DNA from: CAVSRC01 sp963750065
GTDB lineage: Bacteria > Pseudomonadota > Alphaproteobacteria > Rhizobiales > Kaistiaceae
Assembly (NCBI GenBank): GCA_963750065.1
Contig: CAVVPK010000030.1
Location: 60,161-124,160, forward strand
Reading direction: 5' to 3'
DNA: 64,000 bases
A program made the position numbers and the translations under genes. Shown here piece by piece: positions 1-8,562 of the stretch; the first letter of the stretch is position 1; each line of letters starts with the position of its first letter. The notes under the pieces are model-generated. The model worked only from the letters and a program-made list of their open reading frames with translations, did not search any database and was not told the DNA's origin.

Positions 1-1
1 C

Positions 2-631
2 ATCTACCAGCAGATCACCGAGCGCGATCGGCAACTCGTCGACGAAAGGTACGTGCTCGAGGAGGCCGCGAACCGCGATGCATTGACCGGCGTCCTGAAC
101 CGGGGCGCTGTCGTGCGGGTGGCGGAGGAGGCGCTGAAGAGCGCTGCCGAGACCGGCAATCCGGTCGGATTGGTCATGGTCGACATCGATCGCTTCAAGG
201 CGATCAATGACAGCCTTGGACATAGCGCGGGCGATACAGCCTTGAAGGAATTCTCCGAGCGCCTGGCGCAGGCCCTCCGCCAGACCGATCGGCTTGGCCG
301 ATATGGCGGTGAGGAATTCCTCGTTGTCGCCAGTGTCTCCACGCCTGAATCGCTGAAACTGGCCATGGAGCGACTGTGCCAGGCGATCTTTGACTCGCCT
401 TTTATCCTTGGCACCGAACGGAGAACGATTTCCGCGAGTTTCGGCGGAGTCCTGTCAACCGGCACGGAGACGTCCGTGGAGGAACTGATCGCTGCCGCGG
501 ATCGGGCGCTCTACGCAGCGAAGAACGGCGGCCGCAATCGCGTCGTCCTGGCTCCATGCCCCAAGGTTGCGGCGGGCGCCGGCAGTGTGGCGTCGCCTGG
601 CGCGCGCAAGGTGAGAGCTGCGAAGTCGTAG
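2..631 (+). CDS. GGDEF-domain diguanylate cyclase, 3' part
   Basis: The frame is open from the first bases of the window, so the gene starts upstream and only its C-terminal part is here. It contains a complete GGDEF domain, which makes cyclic di-GMP from two GTP. Seen: NRDALTGVLNRG at the domain start, VDIDRFKAIND (metal-binding Asp), and the signature RYGGEEF. RQTD lies five residues before GGEEF and fits the RxxD product-inhibition site, so the enzyme is probably active and feedback controlled. The stretch before the domain looks like a helical linker, as seen after a sensor domain. A basic, low-complexity tail of about 25 residues follows the domain. The sensory input is outside the window. 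Confidence 0.93.
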   Translation: MYQQITERDRQLVDERYVLEEAANRDALTGVLNRGAVVRVAEEALKSAAETGNPVGLVMVDIDRFKAINDSLGHSAGDTALKEFSERLAQALRQTDRLGRYGGEEFLVVASVSTPESLKLAMERLCQAIFDSPFILGTERRTISASFGGVLSTGTETSVEELIAAADRALYAAKNGGRNRVVLAPCPKVAAGAGSVASPGARKVRAAKS

Positions 632-817
632 GGCCGCCGAACCCGCCACGGCCCGACGCCGGACGACAGCCCGTCGGGCAGACATGCGAAGCGCATCCCG
701 CCACCGCCGCCCATGTCCTCCCCCCGAAACGGGAGGGAGGACCACGCGATGGTGTGGCGGGTGGAGTGAAGAGGCGCGGTCGATCCAGACGGGCCGTGCC
801 TTGCGAGGTGCGCCGCC
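632..817. other. Intergenic, with a GC-rich hairpin
   Basis: No gene is visible between the cyclase stop and the convergent aldo/keto reductase stop. At 715-742 GTCCTCCCCCCG and CGGGAGGGAGGAC form a near-perfect hairpin around GAAA. It lies where two convergent transcripts end. It lacks a T tract, so it may be a terminator or a member of the C-rich intergenic repeats also seen at 10659-10823. Confidence 0.45.
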
Positions 818-1747
818 TTACGGCAGCGTGTGCCCCGCGGCGGTGAACAGGCGGTACCATTCCTGGCGGCTGAGCGCGACGTCCGAGCCGGCGGCGCATT
901 CGGCCACGCGCCCCGGATTGGTCGTGCCCAGCACCACCTGGATATTGGCCGGATGGCGGACGATCCACGCCACCGCGATGCCGGTCGGCGTCACGCCGTG
1001 GGTCGCGGCCAGCTCGTCCAGCGCGTCGTTGAGCTCGGCATAGTTCTCGCGGTCGCCGACGAAGACGCCGTCGAAGAACTCCTTCTGGAACGGCGACCAC
1101 GCCTGCAGCATCATGCCCTTGCGGCGCGAATAGTCGAGCAGGCCGTTGTCGCGGTCGACCGACTGGCCGAGCCCGTTCATGTTGACCGCGATCCCTTGCG
1201 CGAACAGGTTCGCGTGCGTGATCGAAAGCTGCACCTGGTTGAACAGAAGCGGCTGCTTGACCGCCGTCTTGAGCAGCTCGATCTGCCCCGGCCTCTGGTT
1301 GGAGACGCCGAAGTGGCGCACCTTGCCCGCGGCTTCCAGCTTGTCGAAGGCTGCGGCGACCTCTTCCGGTTCGACCAGCGTGTCCGGGCGGTGCAGCAGC
1401 AGCACGTCGAGATAGTCGGTCTTGAGCGCCTTCAGCGAGCCGTCGACGGCCTCCAGGATGTGCTCGGTCGAGAAGTCGAAGAAGCCCTGGCGGATGCCGG
1501 CCTTGCTCTGGATCGTGATCTTCTCGCGCTGGGCCGGCGTCAGCTTCATCGCCTCGGCGAAGCGCGCCTCGCAGACGTGCGGCGCGCCGCCATAGACGTC
1601 GGCGTGGTCGAGGAAGGTGATGCCCTTGTCGAGGGCGGTGCCGACCAGCGTCTGGACGTCGGCATCGCTCATCTTGGCGATGCGCATCAGGCCGAGCACG
1701 ACGCTCGGCACCGTCAGGCCGGTATGGGGAACGGTATAGGTCTTCAT
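818..1747 (-). CDS. Aldo/keto reductase
   Basis: Predicted NADPH-dependent aldo/keto reductase of 309 residues, a normal length for a TIM-barrel member. The catalytic tetrad is visible: Asp in FLDHADVYG, Tyr in the same motif, Lys in IQSKAGI, and His in LLLHRPD. Downstream FGVSN and FNQVQLSI, and VLGTTNPGR near the C-terminus, fit the cofactor-binding strands of the YdhF-like branch. It stands alone and is convergent with the cyclase gene. The substrate cannot be inferred. The ATG at 1747 gives an N-terminus typical of the family. Confidence 0.93.
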   Translation of the reverse strand: MKTYTVPHTGLTVPSVVLGLMRIAKMSDADVQTLVGTALDKGITFLDHADVYGGAPHVCEARFAEAMKLTPAQREKITIQSKAGIRQGFFDFSTEHILEAVDGSLKALKTDYLDVLLLHRPDTLVEPEEVAAAFDKLEAAGKVRHFGVSNQRPGQIELLKTAVKQPLLFNQVQLSITHANLFAQGIAVNMNGLGQSVDRDNGLLDYSRRKGMMLQAWSPFQKEFFDGVFVGDRENYAELNDALDELAATHGVTPTGIAVAWIVRHPANIQVVLGTTNPGRVAECAAGSDVALSRQEWYRLFTAAGHTLP

Positions 1748-1916
1748 GGGATCGTCAACCTTTGTCGGTCAGGGCCTGTGCTCGCAGGGAAGAGGCGGCG
1801 GCCGTGCGGCCGGGTCCGCGGTACCGGGCGAACCCACAGGCGTCTTGAGGTGGGATTGGCCAGATTGGCTGAGCCGCCGCTTCGGCGCAAGTACCCAAGC
1901 CGAGGAGGGCTTGCAA

Positions 1917-2189
1917 CTATTTGCGGGTTTCCTCGCAGATGTTCATTTTGTGAGGATCGCCATCGAGCGGGCAGTTGCGGCCGCATTCGTAATCGCCGCC
2001 ACCGGGGCTGACCTCGATCGCCTTCATCCGCTCGATGGCCTGGTCCCGGCAATAGGAGAGTGTCTGGAAGCGCGGCGTCAGCTCGAACCGGGTGCGGTCG
2101 GTACGATCCGGATAGACGATCGCACTCCACTCGCCGGGCTTGTCGCACCCGGCGAGCAGCATCAGTGCCAGGAGCAGCGCACCTTTCAC
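1917..2189 (-). CDS. Small lipoprotein
   Basis: Short protein of 90 residues with a lipoprotein signal: VKGALLLALMLLAGC, a positive residue, a hydrophobic run and the lipobox LAGC. I chose the GTG at 2189 because it places the signal at the very N-terminus; a longer reading would bury it behind arginine-rich sequence. The mature part has four further cysteines (YCRDQ, YECGRNC, NICEE) that could form disulfides in the periplasm. The start lies 13 bp downstream of the stop of the OmpA-family gene, so the two are probably co-transcribed. No family recognised. Confidence 0.72.
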   Translation of the reverse strand: MKGALLLALMLLAGCDKPGEWSAIVYPDRTDRTRFELTPRFQTLSYCRDQAIERMKAIEVSPGGGDYECGRNCPLDGDPHKMNICEETRK

Positions 2190-2202
2190 GCGGGCTTCGC
2201 CC

Positions 2203-3150
2203 CTACGGCTCGACCAGTTCCACCCGCCGGTTGAGCGCACGCCCATCCTCGGTGGCGTTGGAGCCGACCGGTGCCAGATAGCCGACGCCGGCGGTCGCCA
2301 GCCGTGCCGGCGCGATGCCGTAGCTCTGCACCAGCACCGCCGCCACCGCCGCCGCGCGCTTGCGCGACAGGTCCATGTTGTAGGCGAGCGTGCCCTGGCT
2401 GTCGGTGTGGCCGACGATGATGACGCGAAGCTGCGGCGACCCGGTGAGCAGCGCGGCGATCTGGTCGAGCGTCGGCTTGCTCTCTGTCTTCACCACCGCC
2501 TTGTCGGTATCGAAATAGATGCCGTAGAGCGCGATGTGGCCGGTCTCGCCCAGCCCCTTGGCCATGGCGGCGGCATCGACCATCTTGTTGGCGATGGCGC
2601 CGATCTGGGTCACCACAAGTTCGGTGGTGATCTCGTCGTTGTTCTGGCTGGTGACCACGCTTGCCCAGGTGACGGCGCCGTTGTTGCCGGTCTTGCGGCC
2701 GACGAAGTAGTGATAGTTGAAGCCGTCCACCCACATCTGCGGAATCGGTAGAACGTCCAGTGCCTCGCTGAAGGGAATGCCGCCGCAGGCGTCGGTGTTG
2801 CAGGTGAACACCGTTTCGAAACCGGCGCCAGCAAGCTGCGTCTCGAAATTGCGCGAGACCTCCAGCATGGAGGGGCCGGCCCCGGTGCGGTAGGCGATGC
2901 GGGTCACGCGGCCCTCTGGCCGCCGCTCGTCGGTCGCCTTGCCGTCCTTGAAGGCTGCCGCCTGCAGGCGGGTTGCGTCGAAGTCCTTGGCGTCGTAGCC
3001 GGTGATGACGCTGCCGGCAAAGCGCCCGATGCCGGGATAATCATGCGACCCCGGCACATCGCCGCCGGCGGCATGGGCAAGGGACACGCCTGCCAGCGCC
3101 GTCAGCGCCGCAAGCATGAGGGAAACACAGAGGAAGAACGGTCGCCGCAT
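2203..3150 (-). CDS. DUF4892-like/OmpA-family outer membrane protein
   Basis: Protein of 315 residues with a signal peptide (MRRPFFLCVSLMLAALTALA). An N-terminal domain resembling DUF4892 spans about residues 30-190 and is shared with the neighbouring paralogue at 3293-3859. The last 110 residues are an OmpA C-terminal domain: GIYFDTDKAVVK, VIIVGHTDSQGT, NMDLSRKRAAAV and ALNRRVELV carry the Asp and Arg that contact diaminopimelate in peptidoglycan. It probably anchors an outer-membrane or periplasmic domain to the wall. The ATG at 3150 starts the signal peptide directly. Confidence 0.88.
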   Translation of the reverse strand: MRRPFFLCVSLMLAALTALAGVSLAHAAGGDVPGSHDYPGIGRFAGSVITGYDAKDFDATRLQAAAFKDGKATDERRPEGRVTRIAYRTGAGPSMLEVSRNFETQLAGAGFETVFTCNTDACGGIPFSEALDVLPIPQMWVDGFNYHYFVGRKTGNNGAVTWASVVTSQNNDEITTELVVTQIGAIANKMVDAAAMAKGLGETGHIALYGIYFDTDKAVVKTESKPTLDQIAALLTGSPQLRVIIVGHTDSQGTLAYNMDLSRKRAAAVAAVLVQSYGIAPARLATAGVGYLAPVGSNATEDGRALNRRVELVEP

Positions 3151-3292
3151 CGTTTGGCCTCTTTGCGGGTTGGGTGTCGCCACCCCGAACGCTACCACCC
3201 GCCGGCTCGGGCGCCTGTGGCGCCGGACACAGCCCGGCGCTGCCGGTTCCGCGCGGCTCAACCGCTGGTGTGGCTGAAATGAAGGGCGGCCG

Positions 3293-3859
3293 TTATTGCC
3301 GCGTGCCGGCGCTGACCTCGGTCACCACCAGCTGGGCGGTGACGGTGTCGGCGTGGTGGCTCACCAGCACCGCCGCCCAGGTCTCAGCCCCGCCGCCGCT
3401 CTTGCGGCCGACCAGGTAGCGGTAGTTGACGCCGTTCACCCACATGCGCGGCATGTACAGAACGTCCACGCCCTGGCTGAAGGAGACGCCGCCGCAGGTC
3501 GGGGCGTCGCAGGTGAACACCGTCTCGTATCCGGCGGCGGTGAGTTGCGCCTCGAAGCTGTGCAGCACGTCCAGCATGGTGGGGCCGGGGCCGGTGCGGT
3601 AGGCAATGCGCGTCACGCGGCCCTGCGGCCGCCGGTCGTCGGTGGCATCGCCGTTCTTGTAAGGCGCCATCTGCAGGCGCGTCGCGGCGTTGTCCTTGGT
3701 GTCGTAGCCGGTGATGACGCTGCCGGCGAAGCGCTGAATGCCGGGATAGTCGTGCGCCCCGGCAACGTCTCCGTCGGCGGCCCGGGCCGCCGAGACGCCG
3801 GCGAGCGCCGCCAGGATCGAGAGCATGACGGAGATGAGGAAAGGGATCGGTCGTCGCAT
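3293..3859 (-). CDS. DUF4892-like exported protein, OmpA-less paralogue
   Basis: 188-residue exported protein (signal MRRPIPFLISVMLSILAALA). It is a clear paralogue of the N-terminal domain of the protein at 2203-3150: both have HDYPGI.RFAGSVITGYD, RVTRIAYRTG and the C-x(5-6)-C region FTC..CGG..F. It stops where the OmpA domain would begin, at VVTEVSAGTRQ. Either an OmpA-bearing copy lost its anchor or a short gene gained one in the neighbour. The 142 bases between the two genes hold no other gene. Periplasmic role unknown. Confidence 0.82.
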   Translation of the reverse strand: MRRPIPFLISVMLSILAALAGVSAARAADGDVAGAHDYPGIQRFAGSVITGYDTKDNAATRLQMAPYKNGDATDDRRPQGRVTRIAYRTGPGPTMLDVLHSFEAQLTAAGYETVFTCDAPTCGGVSFSQGVDVLYMPRMWVNGVNYRYLVGRKSGGGAETWAAVLVSHHADTVTAQLVVTEVSAGTRQ

Positions 3860-3986
3860 CGCTGGGTCCCTGCAGGCGGGAAAGTCTCGTTGCCTGACCG
3901 CGACGCTACCATCCGCGGCGCCCGGAACCTATGACGTCACGCATATGTGACGCGTGTGTCCCGGGCGCGGTGCGGTGCGGCCCGCC

Positions 3987-4928
3987 TCAGGCATAGGCCC
4001 AGGCACGGATCAGATGGCTGGCGATGGCCATCGACACCGGCACGCCGAGGCCCTCCGGGTGGTTGCCGGCAAGCATGCGGTGCACGTCTTCTCGGCTGAA
4101 CCAGCGGCAATCCTCCAGTTCCTGCTCGTCGCGGTGGATCGCGGTTGTCTGCGCCTCGGCGTAGCAGCCGATCATCAGCGATGAGGGGAAGGGCCACGGC
4201 TGGCTGGCATAGTAGCGCACACGCCCGACGCGGATGCCGGATTCCTCTGCCGTCTCGCGCCTGACCGCGTCCTCGATCGTCTCGCCCGGTTCCATGAAGC
4301 CGGCGAGGCACGAATACATGGCCGGCGTGAAGCGCGGCGAGCGGCCGAGCAGCGCCCGTTCCCCGCCGGAGCTGGCATCGACGACGAGCATGATCACCAC
4401 CGGATCGGTGCGCGGAAAATGCTGCGCCCCGCAGTGCGGGCAGTCGCGCCGCATGCCGCCCTGGGTGGCCGCGGTCGCCGTGCCGCAGACCGCGCAGAAG
4501 CCGTGGCGGGCGTGCCAGTTGAGGAGCGCGCGGCCCTGCGCCAGCGCGCCAAGATGCTCAGGCGAAAGTATGGCCGAGGTCGCCAGTGCGCGCAGCATCA
4601 CCGCCGCAACTCGCGTCTCGTCGATCGGCGCTTCTTCCGCGAGCGCCGCTGCCAGTCGCGGGCCGCTCTCGCTCCAGCCGAGCAGCACCGCGCCTCCGAG
4701 ATCGGCGCCGAGCGCTTGCGCTTCCGCCGTCGTGAACAGCGGATCGTCGCCGGTCTTGATCAGCGCCGGTTCACCACGAAAGAGGTAGAGCCGCACTTGC
4801 CCGTCGGCGAGTGCGGTTTCCAACGCATCGGTCCCGCGCGCCTCGCTGCGCCGGTCGATGCGGTTGACCGCATAGCCGGTCAGGCTGCTCGGCTCGACCG
4901 CGGGCAGGCCGTCGAAGAGGCTGGTCAT
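3987..4928 (-). CDS. nudC: NAD(+)/NADH diphosphatase NudC
   Basis: Nudix hydrolase of 313 residues that splits NADH into NMNH and AMP and may remove NAD caps from RNA. A zinc ribbon is seen as CAVCG followed by CPHCG. The Nudix box reads GFMEPGETIEDAVRRETAEE with all metal-binding glutamates, and the NudC-specific SQPWPFP follows. Its start lies 23 bp after the stop of the HIT gene on the same strand, so the two probably form a small nucleotide-housekeeping operon. Length and domain order are normal. Confidence 0.95.
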   Translation of the reverse strand: MTSLFDGLPAVEPSSLTGYAVNRIDRRSEARGTDALETALADGQVRLYLFRGEPALIKTGDDPLFTTAEAQALGADLGGAVLLGWSESGPRLAAALAEEAPIDETRVAAVMLRALATSAILSPEHLGALAQGRALLNWHARHGFCAVCGTATAATQGGMRRDCPHCGAQHFPRTDPVVIMLVVDASSGGERALLGRSPRFTPAMYSCLAGFMEPGETIEDAVRRETAEESGIRVGRVRYYASQPWPFPSSLMIGCYAEAQTTAIHRDEQELEDCRWFSREDVHRMLAGNHPEGLGVPVSMAIASHLIRAWAYA

Positions 4929-4951
4929 TCCCGGGTCTCGCTTGCGTGGGG

Positions 4952-5365
4952 TCAGGGGGCGAGGGCGGCGGCGAGGTCCGCGATCAACCTATCTCGCGTC
5001 TCGCCGTCATAGGCAACCGCCGCGCCCGTCCCCCACACCGGATTTGGCCAGGCGGCATCGCCGGTGAAGCGGGCGATGACGTGGACGTGAAGCTGGCGCA
5101 CCTGGTTGCCGAGTGCAGCGACGTTGAGCTTGTCGCAGCCGGTCGCCGCCTTGAGCGCACCCATCACCGCCACGATCTCCTCGAACAGGGCCGCCCGGTC
5201 GGGCTTTTCCATGTCGATGATCTCCGCCATGCCGGTCCGCCGCGGCACCAGCAGAAGCCAGGGAAAGCGGGTGTCGTTCATCAGCCTGAGATCGGAGAGG
5301 CCGAGGCGCGCAACCAGCGTCGAATCGGCGGCAAGGCGTGGGTCGAGGGTGAAACTGTCGGGCAT
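4952..5365 (-). CDS. HIT-family nucleotide hydrolase/transferase
   Basis: 137-residue histidine-triad protein. The triad reads QLHVHVIAR near residue 95, with the nucleotide-binding FPWLLLVPRR and a preceding NVAALGNQV. The family hydrolyses AMP-linked substrates or transfers nucleotidyl groups. I chose the ATG at 5365 (MPDSFTL), which gives the normal short N-terminus. It is the first gene of a likely operon with nudC and is divergent from the SRP RNA gene. Confidence 0.92.
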   Translation of the reverse strand: MPDSFTLDPRLAADSTLVARLGLSDLRLMNDTRFPWLLLVPRRTGMAEIIDMEKPDRAALFEEIVAVMGALKAATGCDKLNVAALGNQVRQLHVHVIARFTGDAAWPNPVWGTGAAVAYDGETRDRLIADLAAALAP

Positions 5366-5501
5366 GGCAGGGCCGGTGCGGGTCTGGCGGAAGCGCCGGT
5401 GACCATACGCCGGCAAGTCCGCACATCACAGGGCAGATGGCGGAAAAAGGCATGTGAGCGGCCCTTGCCCTGGCCGCCGATCGTTGTGATATGGTGCCCT
5501 C

Positions 5502-5597
5502 GGGAGGCTGGCGGTGGACGTGTCGCTCGCCAACCGGGTCAGGTCCGGAAGGAAGCAGCCCTAACGAGTTTCGGCGCGGGTCGCCTGCCGGTCTCCC
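5502..5597 (+). ncRNA. ffs: Signal recognition particle RNA (4.5S type)
   Basis: About 96 nt fold as one long hairpin: GGGAGGCTGGCGG at the 5' end pairs with CCTGCCGGTCTCCC at the 3' end. The conserved Ffh-binding apical region is present as GTCAGGTCCGGAAGGAAGCA followed by GCCCTAA. This is the small bacterial SRP RNA, which with Ffh targets membrane proteins co-translationally. It lies 58 bp upstream of dnaX. The ends are set from the pairing and may be off by a few bases. Confidence 0.95.
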
Positions 5598-5655
5598 ACC
5601 CTTCTCCCTTGATTTCAGTGGCCCGGCCGGGGCCGGAGCGAGCACCGGAAGCGAG

Positions 5656-7402
5656 ATGGACGGTACCGGACAGGAGCAAGCGAGCGCCGGCCTCTATCGC
5701 GTGCTTGCCCGCAAGTACCGGCCGCAGAGCTTCGTCGATCTCATCGGCCAGGAGCCGATGGTCCGTACCCTCACCAATGCCTTCCATACCGGCCGCATCG
5801 CGCAGGCCTACATGCTCACCGGCGTGCGCGGCGTCGGCAAGACGACCACCGCGCGCATTCTCGCCCGCGCACTCAACTATTCCGTTCCCGGCAAGATCGA
5901 CCAGCCGACCATCGACATGGACGCGATGGGCGAGCACTGCGCGGCCATCATGGAAGGCCGCCATGTCGACGTCATCGAGATGGACGCCGCCTCGCACACC
6001 GGCATCGACGACATCCGCGAGATCATCGAGGCGGTGCGCTACAAGCCGGCCATCGCCCGCTACAAGGTCTACATCATCGACGAAGTGCACATGTTGTCGA
6101 AGGCCGCCTTCAACGGCCTGTTGAAGACGCTGGAAGAGCCGCCGGAGCATGTGAAATTCATCTTCGCCACGACCGAGGTGCGCAAGGTGCCGGTCACCGT
6201 GCTGTCGCGCTGCCAGCGCTTCGACCTCCGCCGCATCGAGCCCGGCAGTCTGATCGCCCTGATGAAGGAGATCATGGCCAAGGAGCAGGTCGAAATCGAC
6301 GATGCTGCGCTCACCATGATCGCGCGCGCCGCCGAAGGCTCCGTCCGCGATGCGCTGTCGATCCTCGATCAGGCCATCGCTCACGCCGCCGGCATGGTCT
6401 CGGCCGAGGAGGTGCGCCAGATGCTGGGTCTCGCCGACCGGGCACTGGTCATCGACCTCTTCGAGGAGGTCATGGGCGGCGATGTCGCGGCGGCGCTCGC
6501 ACGGCTCAAGGCATTGTTCGATGTTGGCGCGGACCCGGCCGTGGTGCTTGAGGATCTTGCCGCCTTCACCCATCTGGTGACGCGGCTGAAGCTTGCGCCC
6601 GGTGCGGCCGAAGACGAGGCGCTGACGGCTGAGGAGCGCGACCGCGGCACCACCTTTGCCGGCAAGCTGTCGCTGCGTGCGCTCGCCCGCGCCTGGCAGA
6701 TGCTCCTCAAGGGCATCGAGGAGGCACGCCAGGCATCGCGCCCGCTGGCCGCCGCCGACATGGTCATCGTGCGCCTGGCGCACGCCGCCGACCTGCCCAC
6801 CCCCGACGAGGCCCTGCGCACCCTGCGCGGCAATGGCGGCGCCGGCCCGGCGCCGGAACGCGACACCGCCGTCGTCCGGCGAGGGCAGCCGCGCCCGCAT
6901 GAGCGCCAGCGGCGCGGTCGCCAGCGCGCGCCTGCCGGCGGCCGAGGCAGCGCCCAGCGAACAGCCGACCGCCGAGGCCGCATCCTTCGCCGACGTCGTG
7001 GCACTCGCCGGTCAGCACCGCGAGTTGAAGCTGAAGCACGAGCTGGAGACCACGGTGCGCGTGGTTCGTTTCGAGCGCGGCCGCATCGAGGTTGCGCTCA
7101 CCGAACATGCCTCGCCCGGCCTTGCCGGTACGCTGTCGAAGAAGCTCGAGGAATGGACCGGCACGCGCTGGATGATTTCGGTCGCTCGCGATGGCGGCGG
7201 TCCGACCGTCGCCGAGCAGCGCCGGAGCGCCCAGGACCGGCTGGTCGATGATGCCCGCGCCGACCCTCTGGTCGCCGCCGTGCTCAAGACGTTCCCCGGC
7301 GCCGAGATCGTCGACGTGCGGGTGCTCGGCGACGCCGCCGGGCCGGCAGCGGACGACGGACTGCCGCCGATTCCCGACGAAACCACCGATGAGGATGACT
7401 GA
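5656..7402 (+). CDS. dnaX: DNA polymerase III tau/gamma subunit, frame-broken
   Basis: Clamp-loader ATPase. The ATG at 5656 starts MDGTGQEQ; the first frame holds LARKYRP.SFVDLIGQE, Walker A GVRGVGKTTTARI, Walker B IIDEVHML, sensor 1 FIFATTEV and SRCQRFDLRRI. The frame then changes: from about 6840-6900 the conserved tail (ELKLKHELETTVRVVRFERGRIEVAL, then VLKTFPGAEIVDVRVLGD) is read one base later and ends at 7402. A +1 shift or a one-base indel is needed for full-length tau; without it the first frame runs to 7251 with a meaningless arginine-rich tail. I see no slippery run at the junction, so an indel or sequencing error is more likely than programmed shifting. ybaB follows 3 bp later. Confidence 0.9.
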
Positions 7403-7405
7403 CCG

Positions 7406-7735
7406 ATGGCGCTTGGCGACCTGATGGGCATGATGAAGCAGGCCAAGGAACTGCAGGAGAAGATGCAGGCCCTGCAGGACGAGGTGGTGGCACTGGAGGT
7501 CGAAGGCAGTTCCGGCGGTGGCCTGGTCTCGGTCGTCATGACGGGAAAAAGCGAGATGAAGCGCGTGAAGATCGACCCGTCGCTGCTCAAGCCCGAGGAG
7601 GCTGAGATCGTCGAGGACCTCATCGTCGCAGCGGTCAACGACGCCCGCGCCAAGGCCGAAGCGGTGCTTGCCGAAAAGATGCGCGAAATGACCGGCGGCC
7701 TGCAGCTGCCGCCGGGCATGAACCTGCCGTTCTAG
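7406..7735 (+). CDS. ybaB: YbaB/EbfC nucleoid-associated protein
   Basis: 109-residue member of the YbaB/EbfC family, small dimeric DNA-binding proteins almost always found between dnaX and recR. Seen: MMKQAKELQEKMQ (N-terminal helix), GLVSVVMTGKSEMKRVKIDPSLL (central sheet) and EDLIVAAVNDARAKAEA (C-terminal helix). It starts 3 bp after the dnaX stop and must be translated from the same message. Two dsb-like genes on the other strand separate it from recR here. Confidence 0.95.
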   Translation: MALGDLMGMMKQAKELQEKMQALQDEVVALEVEGSSGGGLVSVVMTGKSEMKRVKIDPSLLKPEEAEIVEDLIVAAVNDARAKAEAVLAEKMREMTGGLQLPPGMNLPF

Positions 7736-7787
7736 GGGCGCCTCTGACCGTGTCCAAGGTCCCCGCCGTTGCGCGTGGACCTGCCGG

Positions 7788-8417
7788 TCACTTCTTCGCC
7801 AGCAGCGGGTTGAGGATCGCCTCCATCTCCGCCACGTTCATCGCGCCGACGTGCCTTTCGCCGTTGATGAAGAAGGTCGGCGTGCCGTGCACGCCGAACT
7901 CATCCTGTGCGCGCTGCGCGGCGTCCGTGATCTCCTGGGCGAGATCGGCATTCTTCAGGCAGGCAGCAAACGACTCCTGGGTGAAGCCGAAGGGCTCCAG
8001 TTCGGCAATCAAGGCCGGCCCCGGTTGGTCGACGAAAGCCCAGCGTCTCTGATTGTGGAACAGCGCCTGGACGATGGGGAAGTACTGGTCGCCTGGTGCG
8101 CAGCGCGCGGCCATGATGGCGCCGAAAGCGAGCGGGTCGATGGGATATTCCCGCAGGACGTAATGGACCTTGCCGGTGTCGATATAGTTCGTCTTCAGCG
8201 CCGCGAATGTGGTGTCGTGGAAATCGGCGCAGTGTGAGCAGGTCATTGACACATATTCGATGATCGTCACCGGTGCCGCGGGCTCGCCGAGCGCCATTTC
8301 GGGCAGCGGGCCCGGCGCCATCAGCCGCATGATGGAGATCGACTCGGCCTTGGCCGGCACGGCAAGCGCCCATGCCGACATCAGGAGGGAAAGGACGGCC
8401 GGAAGCATTCTGCGCAT
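7788..8417 (-). CDS. DsbA-family thiol:disulfide oxidoreductase (copy 1)
   Basis: 209-residue periplasmic thioredoxin-fold protein with a signal peptide (start MRRMLPAVLSLLMSAWALAVPA at 8417). The active site CSHC is followed by an inserted helical domain and the cis-proline motif GTPTFFING. It is a close paralogue of the next gene upstream, sharing IMRLMAPGPLPEMALG, YIDTGKV and NVAEMEAIL. Such pairs in alphaproteobacteria resemble DsbA/ScsC-like oxidants or ClpP-like BdbD relatives. No dsbB partner is visible. Confidence 0.9.
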   Translation of the reverse strand: MRRMLPAVLSLLMSAWALAVPAKAESISIMRLMAPGPLPEMALGEPAAPVTIIEYVSMTCSHCADFHDTTFAALKTNYIDTGKVHYVLREYPIDPLAFGAIMAARCAPGDQYFPIVQALFHNQRRWAFVDQPGPALIAELEPFGFTQESFAACLKNADLAQEITDAAQRAQDEFGVHGTPTFFINGERHVGAMNVAEMEAILNPLLAKK

Positions 8418-8562
8418 TGGAAAAACCCGAAGAACACCCCCCGCCACCATCTTCGGCTTTCATGGACGAGGCGCAAGCGACAAGTTGCCCACCCCCAGAG
8501 GGCCCGCAGAGCGAACCCGCAGGGGGCAATCTGTGTTTGGCCGGGTCGGGTCTGCTTCGCGG

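Noticed and set aside
830..2011. A plus-strand frame of 393 residues opposite the aldo/keto reductase
   Set aside because: The opposite strand has the full aldo/keto reductase tetrad; this frame has none.
5539..6900. A 453-residue minus-strand frame opposite dnaX
   Set aside because: Shadow of the dnaX coding strand with low-complexity sequence; dnaX motifs are unmistakable.
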